Shown: in pieces, positions 16,901 to 24,360 of the stretch
Position numbering within the stretch: position 1 is the first letter of the stretch
How the letters are laid out: each line of letters begins with the position of its first letter
Assembly (NCBI RefSeq): GCF_009363695.1
Contig: NZ_CP045403.1
Span: 2,088,001 to 2,152,000 of the forward strand
DNA: 64,000 nt
Direction: 5' to 3'
Source of the DNA: Bacillus sp. THAF10
Lineage (GTDB): Bacteria; Bacillota; Bacilli; Bacillales; Bacillaceae_I
Position numbers and translations under genes: made by a program
Notes under the pieces: generated by a model
The model's input: the letters and a program-made list of their open reading frames with translations, nothing else
What the model was told of the DNA's origin: nothing
Databases searched by the model: none

Positions 16901-16952
16901 TTTAATCCCCCTTACTTAATATTGTTCTTACTCAACAATCCTGCCTTTTAAC

Positions 16953-17035
16953 TTAATACCAATTATTTCAAATATCCTCAGATCTGACAATCATTTTTCA
17001 AGACAAAAAGGACGCAATATTAGATTATTGCGCCC
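16953..17035 (-). repeat. 83-bp direct repeat, copy B: terminator plus promoter module
   Basis: Exact copy of 15362-15444. The promoter elements fall at 16985-16990 (TTGTCA) and 16962-16967 (AATAAT), reading into the M50 protease gene. The hairpin ends the HELGH gene at 17121. Flanks differ from copy A (CGATTGCTGAAATT here, AATTGCGGAAGATT there), which marks the repeat boundaries. Confidence 0.85.
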
Positions 17036-17120
17036 GATTGCTGAAATTGTAATATGACATACATCGGGAGGTGATATTGCAGATACGTCCCCCTTGAAGT
17101 TTTAAAAAAAATCTTATTTC

Positions 17121-17564
17121 TTATGGATGCTCTATGGTCTCAGCAAACAAATCAAGCATATACTCTCTATTATTTTCTGCTCCTTCTTCTGCATCTTCAT
17201 CATCAAGTTCGTCATCAATCCATTGATAATAGTGTCCTAACTCATGAGCAAACGTTCCAAGAATAGCCCAGAGAGCATTATCTTGACCACTCTCTCCAAG
17301 TAATTCTGAATAGTCACCAGTAGCGATCCTTATATATGGTTCTTCATTTTTGTAGTAGGGTCCAAAAAATGTACCCGATACTAATTCTTTATCAGTCTGA
17401 CTTTTAATTTGATAATCTTTTTTTAGATAAACAACAACTCGAATAGGAAATTCAAATTCTTTCCTTAACCATTTTGCAAATCCCAGACAAGCCCTTCTAA
17501 CTTCTGAATGAACTCCTTGTTCACATCTTATTCTTAACCCTTGTCGTGGGTAACCGTTTTTCAT
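17121..17564 (-). CDS. Zincin-like protein with HELGH motif
   Basis: This 147-residue protein contains AHELGHYYQWIDDE (about 107-120), an HExxH zinc-binding motif. The acidic downstream stretch DDEDAEEGAENNREYMLDLFAE could supply the third ligand. There is no signal peptide, so it acts in the cytoplasm. It looks like a single-domain metallopeptidase of the ImmA/IrrE or SprT-like superfamily level; a precise family cannot be assigned. AGAGGTGG precedes the ATG. Confidence 0.68.
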   Translation of the reverse strand: MKNGYPRQGLRIRCEQGVHSEVRRACLGFAKWLRKEFEFPIRVVVYLKKDYQIKSQTDKELVSGTFFGPYYKNEEPYIRIATGDYSELLGESGQDNALWAILGTFAHELGHYYQWIDDELDDEDAEEGAENNREYMLDLFAETIEHP

Positions 17565-17713
17565 ATAACCACCTCTAGCCCCTGTTTCAATAACCAGCCA
17601 TTAAACTAAATAAAATTATGTCTAATTTTCATCACTTTTAAATGAAACATTCGATTAAATGGCACTAAATTCAAATAAGTGCTGTTCATTGCTGCAGGAA
17701 AGCGCCATATTGT

Positions 17714-18286
17714 TTAATAAGACTTGTTAATTTCTTGTAATAATAATTCTAAATCGAAATTTATATTGCTTCTTGTTTCTTCGTCAAACTCTCCCATTTC
17801 TTGTTTTACAGGGTATTTCTGTTTTTTCATTATATAGTGCTTTAATTTTAAAAAGGAACTTAAGGGAAAATCAAAATCATACCATTCTTCTCTGTAACCA
17901 ATAATTCCGTGTCTTTTTATTAGGGCATCTATTTCAATCAAAACAGTTCTTAAAAAATCATCATACGGGTACTCAGTTTTTATTAATGTTCGAGAGTTTT
18001 CTTTGTTGTATTCATCTTCAAAATACATTACCTCAACAATTAGTTTGTGATTTGCTTTTAATTCAAAAGACCACACAATTCCCTCTGGTTCACCCTGCCA
18101 TTCACATTCAGTTTTTTTCATTACCTCATCTTTAGGAACACAAAAAGAATTTAAATACATTAATGATTTTAGAAAGTCATCTAAACAGTCAGTTAAATAA
18201 CTTGCTGTAAACTCCAATTTTTGCGAGTTAACTTCAACAATGCAAGTTGCCCATCCAATTCCACTAAGATAATATTTGAACTCCAT
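17714..18286 (-). CDS. Orphan protein, 190 residues, paralogue of the broken gene at 20659-21105
   Basis: Soluble, no known domain. The N-terminal half (GIGWATCIVEVNSQKLEFTA then SYLTDCLDDFLKSLM) matches the product of 20833-21105 (WASGIIGTNKNKFEFVCSYL then FSDPLEKLLNSV), so the two are members of one family of unknown function. Both contain a Trp-rich central piece (CEWQGEPEGIVWSFEL versus LDEPIEYKWEFKL). Such families recur in Bacillus accessory regions and are often paired with toxins, but none is visible here. Confidence 0.62.
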   Translation of the reverse strand: MEFKYYLSGIGWATCIVEVNSQKLEFTASYLTDCLDDFLKSLMYLNSFCVPKDEVMKKTECEWQGEPEGIVWSFELKANHKLIVEVMYFEDEYNKENSRTLIKTEYPYDDFLRTVLIEIDALIKRHGIIGYREEWYDFDFPLSSFLKLKHYIMKKQKYPVKQEMGEFDEETRSNINFDLELLLQEINKSY

Positions 18287-18344
18287 TAAACCTCACCTTA
18301 TCTGATATAAAACCAACTATTTTTCTCTTACAATTCGTTCTTTT

Positions 18345-18376
18345 TACTTTAGAAACGCGCCCGATTGTTGAAGATA
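18345..18376. repeat. Island repeat family copy, closest to consensus
   Basis: TTTACTTTAGAAACGCGCCC then GATTGTTGAAGAT, between the NUDIX gene and the 190-residue orphan. Confidence 0.65.
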
Positions 18377-18394
18377 AGTTTTAAGAAAAACGTA

Positions 18395-18826
18395 CTATAC
18401 AAACAAGTCTTTATCGGAGAATAGCTTGTCTTTAACATAATTTACTTGCTCTATCATATGACCTATATTTCCTTCTCCAGCATATAAGGACATATCAAAA
18501 AAGTTATTATCTAAATTAGACCAATAAAGAATATTTTCATTTCCAGAAACTAGTACATCTCGTTTTAATCTACCAACATATACTTCAACATAACAATCTT
18601 GTAGAAAGTATTTAAAATCCATTAAGTGATGAAGATTTATGTCCTCACTGGAAATATTAGTTTCTTCATGAAGTTCTCTATAAGCAGCATCTATACCTTT
18701 TTCTCCATCTTCAATTTTTCCGCCTACTAAATTACTTAAGCCTTTATAAGGGTTTTTCAATCTTTCACACATTAACAACTTGTCCATATCTTTGTTATAA
18801 ACCATCAATACATTATAACCTTGCAT
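18395..18826 (-). CDS. NUDIX hydrolase
   Basis: This 143-residue enzyme hydrolyses a nucleoside diphosphate linked to another moiety. The NUDIX box GGKIEDGEKGIDAAYRELHE then ETNI (about 36-59) fits Gx5Ex7REUxEExGU except that Asn replaces the last Gly. The N-terminal MVYNKDMDKLLMCERLKNPY resembles 8-oxo-dGTP-type members. The promoter TTGTAG-N17-AATAAT with the same TTGGxATTAA extension as the 83-bp repeats lies at 18873-18901, so this gene too is a separate unit. Confidence 0.85.
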   Translation of the reverse strand: MQGYNVLMVYNKDMDKLLMCERLKNPYKGLSNLVGGKIEDGEKGIDAAYRELHEETNISSEDINLHHLMDFKYFLQDCYVEVYVGRLKRDVLVSGNENILYWSNLDNNFFDMSLYAGEGNIGHMIEQVNYVKDKLFSDKDLFV

Positions 18827-18872
18827 ATTATCACTTCCTTGTTGAATTAGACTACCCTACTGGTTAATGCCA

Positions 18873-18901
18873 ATTATTTCATAAGCTAAAAATTCCTACA
18901 A
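18873..18901 (-). promoter_or_regulatory. Island-type promoter upstream of the NUDIX gene
   Basis: TTGTAG (18896-18901), a 17-bp spacer and AATAAT (18873-18878), followed by TTGGCATTAA. The spacer length and the AATAATTGG(T/C)ATTAA end match the promoters inside the two 83-bp repeats although the rest differs. Confidence 0.6.
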
Positions 18902-18928
18902 TAAACTATTTTTCTATTTAGCCCATAT

Positions 18929-18985
18929 AAAAACGAGCGCTGATCCTTGTTCCTGGATCGCGCCCGATAATTGAATACAATTATT
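18929..18985 (-). terminator. Island repeat / terminator after the GNAT gene
   Basis: On the minus strand TATTCAATTATCGGGCGC begins the repeat; GGGCGCGATCC-N8-GGATCAGCGCTC forms a hairpin and TTTTT follows. Nearly identical to 13054-13104. Confidence 0.75.
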
Positions 18986-19010
18986 GTTTAATATGGATAG
19001 GTATTTCAAA

Positions 19011-19589
19011 TTAAAAATACTTTTCAAAACAAACGCACTGATGAATTCGTTTATTATTTTTAAATTGGTCAATTTCGTTCCCGACATAGTGAGCAAAAGC
19101 ATTTATTACGTATAGATTGTGCACGTTTTTTTGAATTTTATTGTCCATTTCATCGCCTTCAAAATATACGTGGTAATACGATTCAACCATATTAAAATTC
19201 ATAGATTGATACCAGTTTTGAACCCATAGATCATCTCTTGTCCAAGCCTCAAAACGATTTAAGCCAATTTTCTTAGCTTTATATTCTGCCGCACTCAGTA
19301 GTTGTTGACCGATTCCTTGCCTATAAAAATCAGGGTGTACTGCAATGTGCCAAATCATTCCGCCTAGCCCTTTACCCCTAGAGCAAACTGATCGTTCTTT
19401 TTTTTCATATTCGATATCAATAAGCCCAACAATTTGGCCATCTAATTCTGCAACGAGCTCAATTGCAGGATTTTCATATTGTTCTTTCTTATTTAACACA
19501 TTATCAAAATAGGCTGTTTGTAAAAAAGCAAGTGTTCGGCATCTTACCCATCCAATTTCATCATTAGCTGTGTATCCTCTAATAATCAC
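19011..19589 (-). CDS. GNAT family N-acetyltransferase
   Basis: This 192-residue protein has the GNAT fold: IRGYTANDEIGWVRCR at the start, IVGLIDIEYE (strand 4), HIAVHPDFYRQGIGQQLL (motif A, acetyl-CoA binding RQGIGQ, about 86-103) and FEAWTRDD with the WYQSMNF end typical of the family. The substrate is unknown. The C-terminal 35 residues extend past the usual fold. A GGAGG site lies before the ATG. Confidence 0.85.
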   Translation of the reverse strand: MIIRGYTANDEIGWVRCRTLAFLQTAYFDNVLNKKEQYENPAIELVAELDGQIVGLIDIEYEKKERSVCSRGKGLGGMIWHIAVHPDFYRQGIGQQLLSAAEYKAKKIGLNRFEAWTRDDLWVQNWYQSMNFNMVESYYHVYFEGDEMDNKIQKNVHNLYVINAFAHYVGNEIDQFKNNKRIHQCVCFEKYF

Positions 19590-19707
19590 TTATTTCCTCC
19601 TGATTTTAGGAACAACGCAATTTTAGCGGTAATGATACGCTTATCCTTTAAATTAAGTTCACCCCGTAAAACATCTAATCCACCTGGTATTTAACAAGAT
19701 AATTTTA

Positions 19708-20505
19708 TTAAGTATACTGCTCTTTATGCTTCTCTTGGAACACTTTAAAAACATCCTCATATTTTTGGAGCTTTTTTGTATCGGTAGATGAGTTCAAAAA
19801 AGGTTTGCGTTTACCAATAACCATAATATCTTTTCCATCTATAGGATCGTTTAATTTTACATAAGGCGTGAAATAATTACACTTAGTATTAGGAAGGGCA
19901 ACGGATAACCTTGCAAACTCTTCTGTCGGGAACTGATTAGATACTTCAAGTTCCTCTAAATTGATTAAATACGATAAAGGCTCCAAGGATTCATCTTTTA
20001 CCCGTATGTTAGATAAGCCTAAATATTTAAGGGCATTTAGTTGTTTGAGGGGTTCTAGGGTATCAATCTTTAATGTGTTCCATATGCCACCTGATAAATG
20101 TAACTCCTCAAGGGCTTGGCAATGCTGTAAAGGGTCCAAACTGTTTATTCTCTTGAAATCTTCAAGGGACAAAGTCTTTAGATTAATATTTTTTTTTAAA
20201 TCCCACAACTTGGTCGTTTTTGTATTCCAGCATAAATATAATGTTTCAGTACCTGAAAGAAGCTCCAATGAAGATAAATCTTCTACCCTCATTTCGTAAA
20301 CATAAAGTGTTTTAGGCCTTACAGATTGAAGAATTAAATCAAACTCTTCTTGATTTACACTGAACAACCATAACTTTTCAATACCAGACAAATCCTTCAG
20401 TCGTTCAAGATTTTTGGTTTTTCCTTGTATAGCAATCTCAGCTGGAACCTCTTCAAATTGATTTAGATCTTTAATAAAATCTGGTTGTTCTCCAATAGGA
20501 AACAT
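19708..20505 (-). CDS. Leucine-rich-repeat-like protein
   Basis: This 265-residue protein consists of irregular leucine-rich repeats, for example LERLKDLSGIEKLWLF, LSSLELLSGTETLYLCW, NLKTLSLEDFKRINSLDPL, ALEELHLSGGI, ALKYLGLSNIRV and NLEELEVSNQF, spanning about 50-200. The C terminus is charged. There is no signal peptide. LRR proteins of this size act in recognition or as immunity factors; the role here is unknown. Confidence 0.75.
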   Translation of the reverse strand: MFPIGEQPDFIKDLNQFEEVPAEIAIQGKTKNLERLKDLSGIEKLWLFSVNQEEFDLILQSVRPKTLYVYEMRVEDLSSLELLSGTETLYLCWNTKTTKLWDLKKNINLKTLSLEDFKRINSLDPLQHCQALEELHLSGGIWNTLKIDTLEPLKQLNALKYLGLSNIRVKDESLEPLSYLINLEELEVSNQFPTEEFARLSVALPNTKCNYFTPYVKLNDPIDGKDIMVIGKRKPFLNSSTDTKKLQKYEDVFKVFQEKHKEQYT

Positions 20506-20658
20506 TGCTCTTCCCCCAGTAAATTAGATTCGTATTAATTATGATCCTATCTTTTGTTTATGTATAATTACTTTCAATATAATAATTTCTCCTTCATAAA
20601 ACCTTCTCTTTTCTTCAAATAATTTGCTCTAAAATACAAAATTAGCACCGATTCTTAT

Positions 20659-21105
20659 TTAAGAATTACGCCAGTTTAGGTGAAGTTTAAATTCCTTATA
20701 TATACGTTCTATGCGCTCATTAGTTCTGAGATTAGGATCATTACTAATGCATTGAAATAAAGCCTTTAGTAAATCGTAGAGGTTAAAATATTCTTCAAAA
20801 ATTAATTTTGTTTTCAAATCGTACCCTTTTTTTTAAATGTTAATGGATACGTTTTTTTCATCTAATAATTTAAACTCCCACTTATATTCAATCGGTTCAT
20901 CCAACATTGTAAAATCAATTTCTTTCCTTGGAAACGCAGCCAGATTCGGTACGATCTGATAAACAGAATTTAGTAATTTCTCTAAAGGGTCACTAAATAG
21001 GTAGGAACATACGAACTCAAATTTATTTTTATTCGTGCCAATAATGCCTGAAGCCCAAGTATCCCCATTAGTATATTTATATCGAAAATCAATATTGTGG
21101 GACAT
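20659..21105 (-). pseudogene. Orphan gene interrupted by an in-frame stop
   Basis: The intact part (20833-21105, 90 codons) is homologous to the N-terminal half of the 190-residue protein at 17714-18286. It ends at TAA (20833-20835) next to a run of eight A. The same frame then continues without another stop for 57 codons (KKGYDLKTKLIFEEYFNLYD ... NLRTNERIERIYKEF...LNWRNS) to TAA at 20659, with clear coding character. So the gene carries a nonsense mutation, or the stop is bypassed or a sequencing error in the A tract. Full length would be 148 residues. Confidence 0.65.
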
Positions 21106-21225
21106 AGCAACCTCTCCTTTTGTTCCAAAATAAACTTCCCTTCAAGGGCGTAACATTTTAATTATAAGTAATCAAGCTAATTCCCTTTTTTAGACCAGAA
21201 AATGGAAAGATGTAAAAAAACCCCG

Positions 21226-21256
21226 TTCCTTAATAAACGCGCCAGTTTAGTACAAC
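21226..21256. repeat. Island repeat family copy
   Basis: CCTTAATAAACGCGCCAGTT then TAGTACAAC; with AAAACCCCG before it, it precedes the SMI1/KNR4 gene's 3' end. It is the last clear copy on the right. Confidence 0.5.
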
Positions 21257-21268
21257 AAGCAGTTCAAT

Positions 21269-21754
21269 TTATTCATTATAAGCATCACCCAAATATGTAT
21301 AATCATCTTGAAGCCAGTAACATTGTTTACCTCTATTCATTACTATACGATCTAAAAATTCTGTAAAGGAATTGGCAATTATAGGGCAACTACCAGGAAC
21401 ACCGTGAATTTCCCAATGGCTATCATAACATCTACCTAATCTTAACGGGTTTAAGTCAATTGTTAAGTAATCATTATTCTTATCACGACCAATAATATAC
21501 CAATCTGAAGAAATATCATTTTCAGCTTTTTCACCTATTATTACAGGGTTTGCTAATAAAAACTCTTTAGGAGAAACGATTGTTATACCATAATCACAGT
21601 TCGTAAATAATTCAATTCGACCACATATTTTATAAAATTCATATAAATCATCTGGTAATAGATGACCTTTTTCTACAACTGGAAAGCCTAAAGGTGAATG
21701 AACTTTACAATTTGAGAAGTTTTTCACTTTTTCAATTAAATGTCCAAGTTCCAT
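21269..21754 (-). CDS. SMI1/KNR4 family protein
   Basis: This 161-residue protein has the SUKH/SMI1-KNR4 pattern: an N-terminal helix, LGFPVVEKGHLLPDDLYEFY then KICGRIELF (the P-x-x-Y-x-x-C/N-G-like core, about 22-50), a central IVSPKEFLLANPVII, SSDWYIIGRD and the C-terminal IIANSFTEFLDRIV. In bacteria these domains are immunity proteins of polymorphic toxins. No cognate toxin is in the window. It fits the collection of single accessory genes. Confidence 0.78.
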   Translation of the reverse strand: MELGHLIEKVKNFSNCKVHSPLGFPVVEKGHLLPDDLYEFYKICGRIELFTNCDYGITIVSPKEFLLANPVIIGEKAENDISSDWYIIGRDKNNDYLTIDLNPLRLGRCYDSHWEIHGVPGSCPIIANSFTEFLDRIVMNRGKQCYWLQDDYTYLGDAYNE

Positions 21755-22124
21755 ACTAATCCTTCCTTATTCTAAAAAAATTTAAGACAGCCTAAGCAGC
21801 ATATTCCTTTTTTTTATGTCATTTCCTTCTTCACAATCTTTAAATTGTTGCTCCACAATATGGCCCTTTAACGGAAGAAGAGATTATTATGGCTTTTTCA
21901 TTGTTGTTAATACTTTTGTGTCATTTAACGAGGTTTAACCACTATTGTGTCAGGACATTTGTGTCGCCGGTAAAATTTCTAGCTGTTGATTAGAGGTAAT
22001 GGCGTAGACTCCAGCGCGAAAGATGCATTTGTCTGGAGACACAACAGGAGGATCGTAACTCGCCCTGAGGACGCGGGCGAATTTGAGGCAATCAATAGCG
22101 CAGTTCAAAAAAGCCTAAAGTAAA
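21755..22124. other. Non-coding stretch with two GC-rich hairpins (possible mobile-element remnant)
   Basis: No gene is seen. The segment contains three TTGTGTC-like words (about 21910-21965), a hairpin GACTCCAG ... CTGGAGAC (22007-22040) and a second, CGCCC-TGAGGACG-CGGGCG (22061-22079). The composition is more GC-rich than the surrounding island and resembles dispersed repeats of Bacillaceae. It marks the junction between the island and the paa cluster. Confidence 0.5.
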
Positions 22125-22152
22125 AAAGCACTTCTACATCAGCAGAAATGCT
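22122..22152 (-). terminator. Terminator of paaX
   Basis: On the minus strand AGCATTTCTGC-TGAT-GTAGAAGTGCT is followed by TTTTTTAC. The stem begins at the paaX stop codon. Confidence 0.75.
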
Positions 22153-23027
22153 TATTCCATAATGTAAGGATGATTCAATACATCATAACGCTTATCCTTT
22201 AATGCGATTTCATTCCCATCCTCAAAAACTTGTTCAAAAAAGCGTGATGCCGGCTCTGCCAACTCTTTATAATACTCACTAAATAGGGAAGCTGCATGGT
22301 TTCCAAGCCACATGTCTGGAAGTAATTCTTCCGGTAAACCTGGATCCACAAATAAAAACTTCCGATATTCGTGAACAAGCTTTGTTCTTTCAACAAAGCA
22401 TTCCGCATCTGACATTTGCCCTTTTCCAATCTTATTCTTGTCGATAATATATTTTTGGCTATAGTCTTGGATGAATTGTTGATAGCGACCATTTATTTCA
22501 TTCAAATCCCAGCTTTTTAGCACTAGACGCTCGTTTTCATGAGGACCTTGGTATTTGGAAACAAAAAAGTCAACATAGTCTTTAATTTCGTACTTTACCA
22601 AAAGGTCATTCACTTGTTTTTCCAACGGATTTGGCGAAATCCAACAACTGTTAGACAGGGTTCCAAACCCACTCCATATTAGTTCTTTCCGAAGCTCATC
22701 ACGAACATTTCTGATTTCTTCAGGAATCGTGTACATAAGCATCCGCCATTTCCCATCCCACTGTTCGGTTTTCAGCTTAAAGATACGCTTGGCTGCCTCA
22801 TCTATACGTTTCACACCGCGCTCGGTTAAAAAATAATAGCTTTTATTCCCTTTTTTTTCAGCCTGCACCCAGCCTTGTTTGTTCATACGGGAAATGGCCG
22901 CTCTCACTGCTTGGTCGTTATGCCCGAACTCATTTAAAAGTCGAATGAGACTTCCAATCCATATTTTATTGCCATAATGTCGGACATAGTCGCCGTAAAG
23001 AGTAAATATCATTGATCTCGTGTTCAT
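22152..23027 (-). CDS. paaX: PaaX family transcriptional repressor of phenylacetate degradation
   Basis: PaaX-type regulators repress paa genes and are released by phenylacetyl-CoA. This protein begins MNTRSMIFTLYGDYVRHYGN, then the winged helix-turn-helix LNEFGHNDQAVRAAISRMNK (about 33-52) with wing KKGNKSYYFLTERG, and the PaaX central/C-terminal domains (WDGKWRMLMYTIPEE, FGTLSNSCWISPNP, FLFVDPGLPEELLP). The ATG at 23027 is chosen because GAGG lies 9 nt upstream; a start at 23036 would abut that site. It follows paaJ but has its own leader containing TAACGCGTTA. It is the best candidate to bind the shared ATAACG-N9-CGTTAT operators. Confidence 0.9.
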   Translation of the reverse strand: MNTRSMIFTLYGDYVRHYGNKIWIGSLIRLLNEFGHNDQAVRAAISRMNKQGWVQAEKKGNKSYYFLTERGVKRIDEAAKRIFKLKTEQWDGKWRMLMYTIPEEIRNVRDELRKELIWSGFGTLSNSCWISPNPLEKQVNDLLVKYEIKDYVDFFVSKYQGPHENERLVLKSWDLNEINGRYQQFIQDYSQKYIIDKNKIGKGQMSDAECFVERTKLVHEYRKFLFVDPGLPEELLPDMWLGNHAASLFSEYYKELAEPASRFFEQVFEDGNEIALKDKRYDVLNHPYIME

Positions 23028-23092
23028 TATGTACATCCTCTTCCTTTAAAACAGATAGGTAAATATATTACACAAATTTTATTTTATCAGAT

Positions 23093-23102
23093 TAACGCGT
23101 TA
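23093..23102. promoter_or_regulatory. Palindrome TAACGCGTTA in the paaX leader
   Basis: A 10-bp perfect palindrome built from the half-sites TAACG and CGTTA of the regulon operator, but without the 9-bp spacer. It may be a degenerate or alternative site for autoregulation. Confidence 0.4.
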
Positions 23103-23116
23103 TAGAAAAGAGATGC

Positions 23117-23147
23117 CGAAAAATCATAGAGTTTGACCTCTATGATT
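23117..23147 (-). terminator. Terminator at the end of paaJ
   Basis: On the minus strand AATCATAGAG-N6-CTCTATGATT followed by TTTTC; it overlaps the paaJ stop codon and separates paaX transcription from the catabolic operon. Confidence 0.8.
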
Positions 23148-24348
23148 CCTCTATTCCTTCAACGATTGTTGCAATTCCTTGGCCGACACCTACGCACATG
23201 GTAGCCAAACCATACTTGGAGCCTCGTTTTTTCATTTCATGCACGAGAGTGGTTAGGATTCTAGCTCCACTTGCTCCAAGTGGGTGACCAAAAGCAATGG
23301 CACCACCGTTGACATTTACCGTTTCTCTGTTTAATTCAAGCTGTTTGATACACTCTAGGCTTTGTGAGGCAAAGGCTTCATTTAGTTCGACAAGATCTAG
23401 GTCACCTACGGTTAATCCTGCCCGCTGTAACGCTTTTTGCGTTGCTGCTACAGGACCAATCCCCATAATGGATGGTGTTAATCCTGAAACGGCAGAAGTC
23501 ACATATTTTGCTAGGGGGGTGACACCAAGTTCCTTTGCTTTTTCCCTGCTCATTAGTAGTAATGCAGCAGACCCGTCATTCACTCCTGACGCATTCCCAG
23601 CTGTTACAGTACCGCCCTCAAAAATCGGACGAAGCTTACCTAGTTTTTCAAGGGTCGTTTCTGGCCGAGGATGTTCGTCGATAGAAAAAATCGTTTCATT
23701 TCCTTTTCTATCTATCATGCTAACTGGTACAAGTTCGTCGGAAAAACGATTCTCTTCCATCGCCTGTTTCGCTTTTTGTTGACTTTCTATCGCAAACCTG
23801 TCTTGGTCTTCTCTAGAAATCTCGTAATTTTTTGCGACATTTTCCGCTGTTTGCGGCATAGAGTCAGAGCCATACATTTTTTCCAGCTCTTTGTTAGTAA
23901 ATCTCCATCCAATGGTCGTATCGAACATCTCCATATTGCCTCTTGGAAAATCTGCTTCTGGTTTTGCCATCACAAAAGGGGCTCGTGTCATACTTTCTGT
24001 GCCACCAGCAATGTAAATATCGCCTTCGCCTGCCATGATGGCTCTTGCTGCATAATTTACCGCATCTAGGCCTGAACCGCATAGACGATTAATGGTTGTT
24101 CCCGCAACCTCTACAGGTAAGCCTGCGAGTAAGGCACTCATTCTGGCAACATTACGGTTATCCTCTCCAGCCTGATTCGCGTTGCCAAACACTACCTCTT
24201 CTATCTCTTTCGGATTTACAGCCAAATTCCTTGCTAGCAAAGCTTTAATGACAATGGCACCAAGATCATCCGGACGGACAGATTTCAATGCCCCTTTGTA
24301 TTTCCCTATCGGCGTTCTGCAAGCATCAACAATGACAACTTCTCTCAT
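23140..24348 (-). CDS. paaJ: Thiolase, 3-oxoadipyl-CoA / 3-oxo-5,6-dehydrosuberyl-CoA thiolase
   Basis: This enzyme performs the two thiolytic cleavages late in phenylacetate degradation. Its 402 residues show the acyl-binding Cys in NRLCGSGLDAV (C90), GHPLGASGARI with the catalytic His, and CVGVGQG with the second Cys. The N terminus VVIVDACRTPIGKYKGALKS resembles PaaJ/PcaF rather than biosynthetic acetoacetyl-CoA thiolases. It starts 12 nt after paaH and is the last catabolic gene of the operon. General fatty-acid thiolase activity cannot be excluded from sequence alone. Confidence 0.88.
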   Translation of the reverse strand: MREVVIVDACRTPIGKYKGALKSVRPDDLGAIVIKALLARNLAVNPKEIEEVVFGNANQAGEDNRNVARMSALLAGLPVEVAGTTINRLCGSGLDAVNYAARAIMAGEGDIYIAGGTESMTRAPFVMAKPEADFPRGNMEMFDTTIGWRFTNKELEKMYGSDSMPQTAENVAKNYEISREDQDRFAIESQQKAKQAMEENRFSDELVPVSMIDRKGNETIFSIDEHPRPETTLEKLGKLRPIFEGGTVTAGNASGVNDGSAALLLMSREKAKELGVTPLAKYVTSAVSGLTPSIMGIGPVAATQKALQRAGLTVGDLDLVELNEAFASQSLECIKQLELNRETVNVNGGAIAFGHPLGASGARILTTLVHEMKKRGSKYGLATMCVGVGQGIATIVEGIEES

Positions 24349-24360
24349 TCTCTCACCCTC

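Noticed and set aside
13054..21256. A classical integron with attC sites
   Set aside because: No integron integrase and no paired RYYYAAC/GTTRRRY arms with the expected spacing could be identified; the repeat core GCGCCCGATTGTTGAA is different.
13054..21256. CRISPR array
   Set aside because: Repeats are kilobases apart, separated by coding genes, and vary in sequence; no cas genes.
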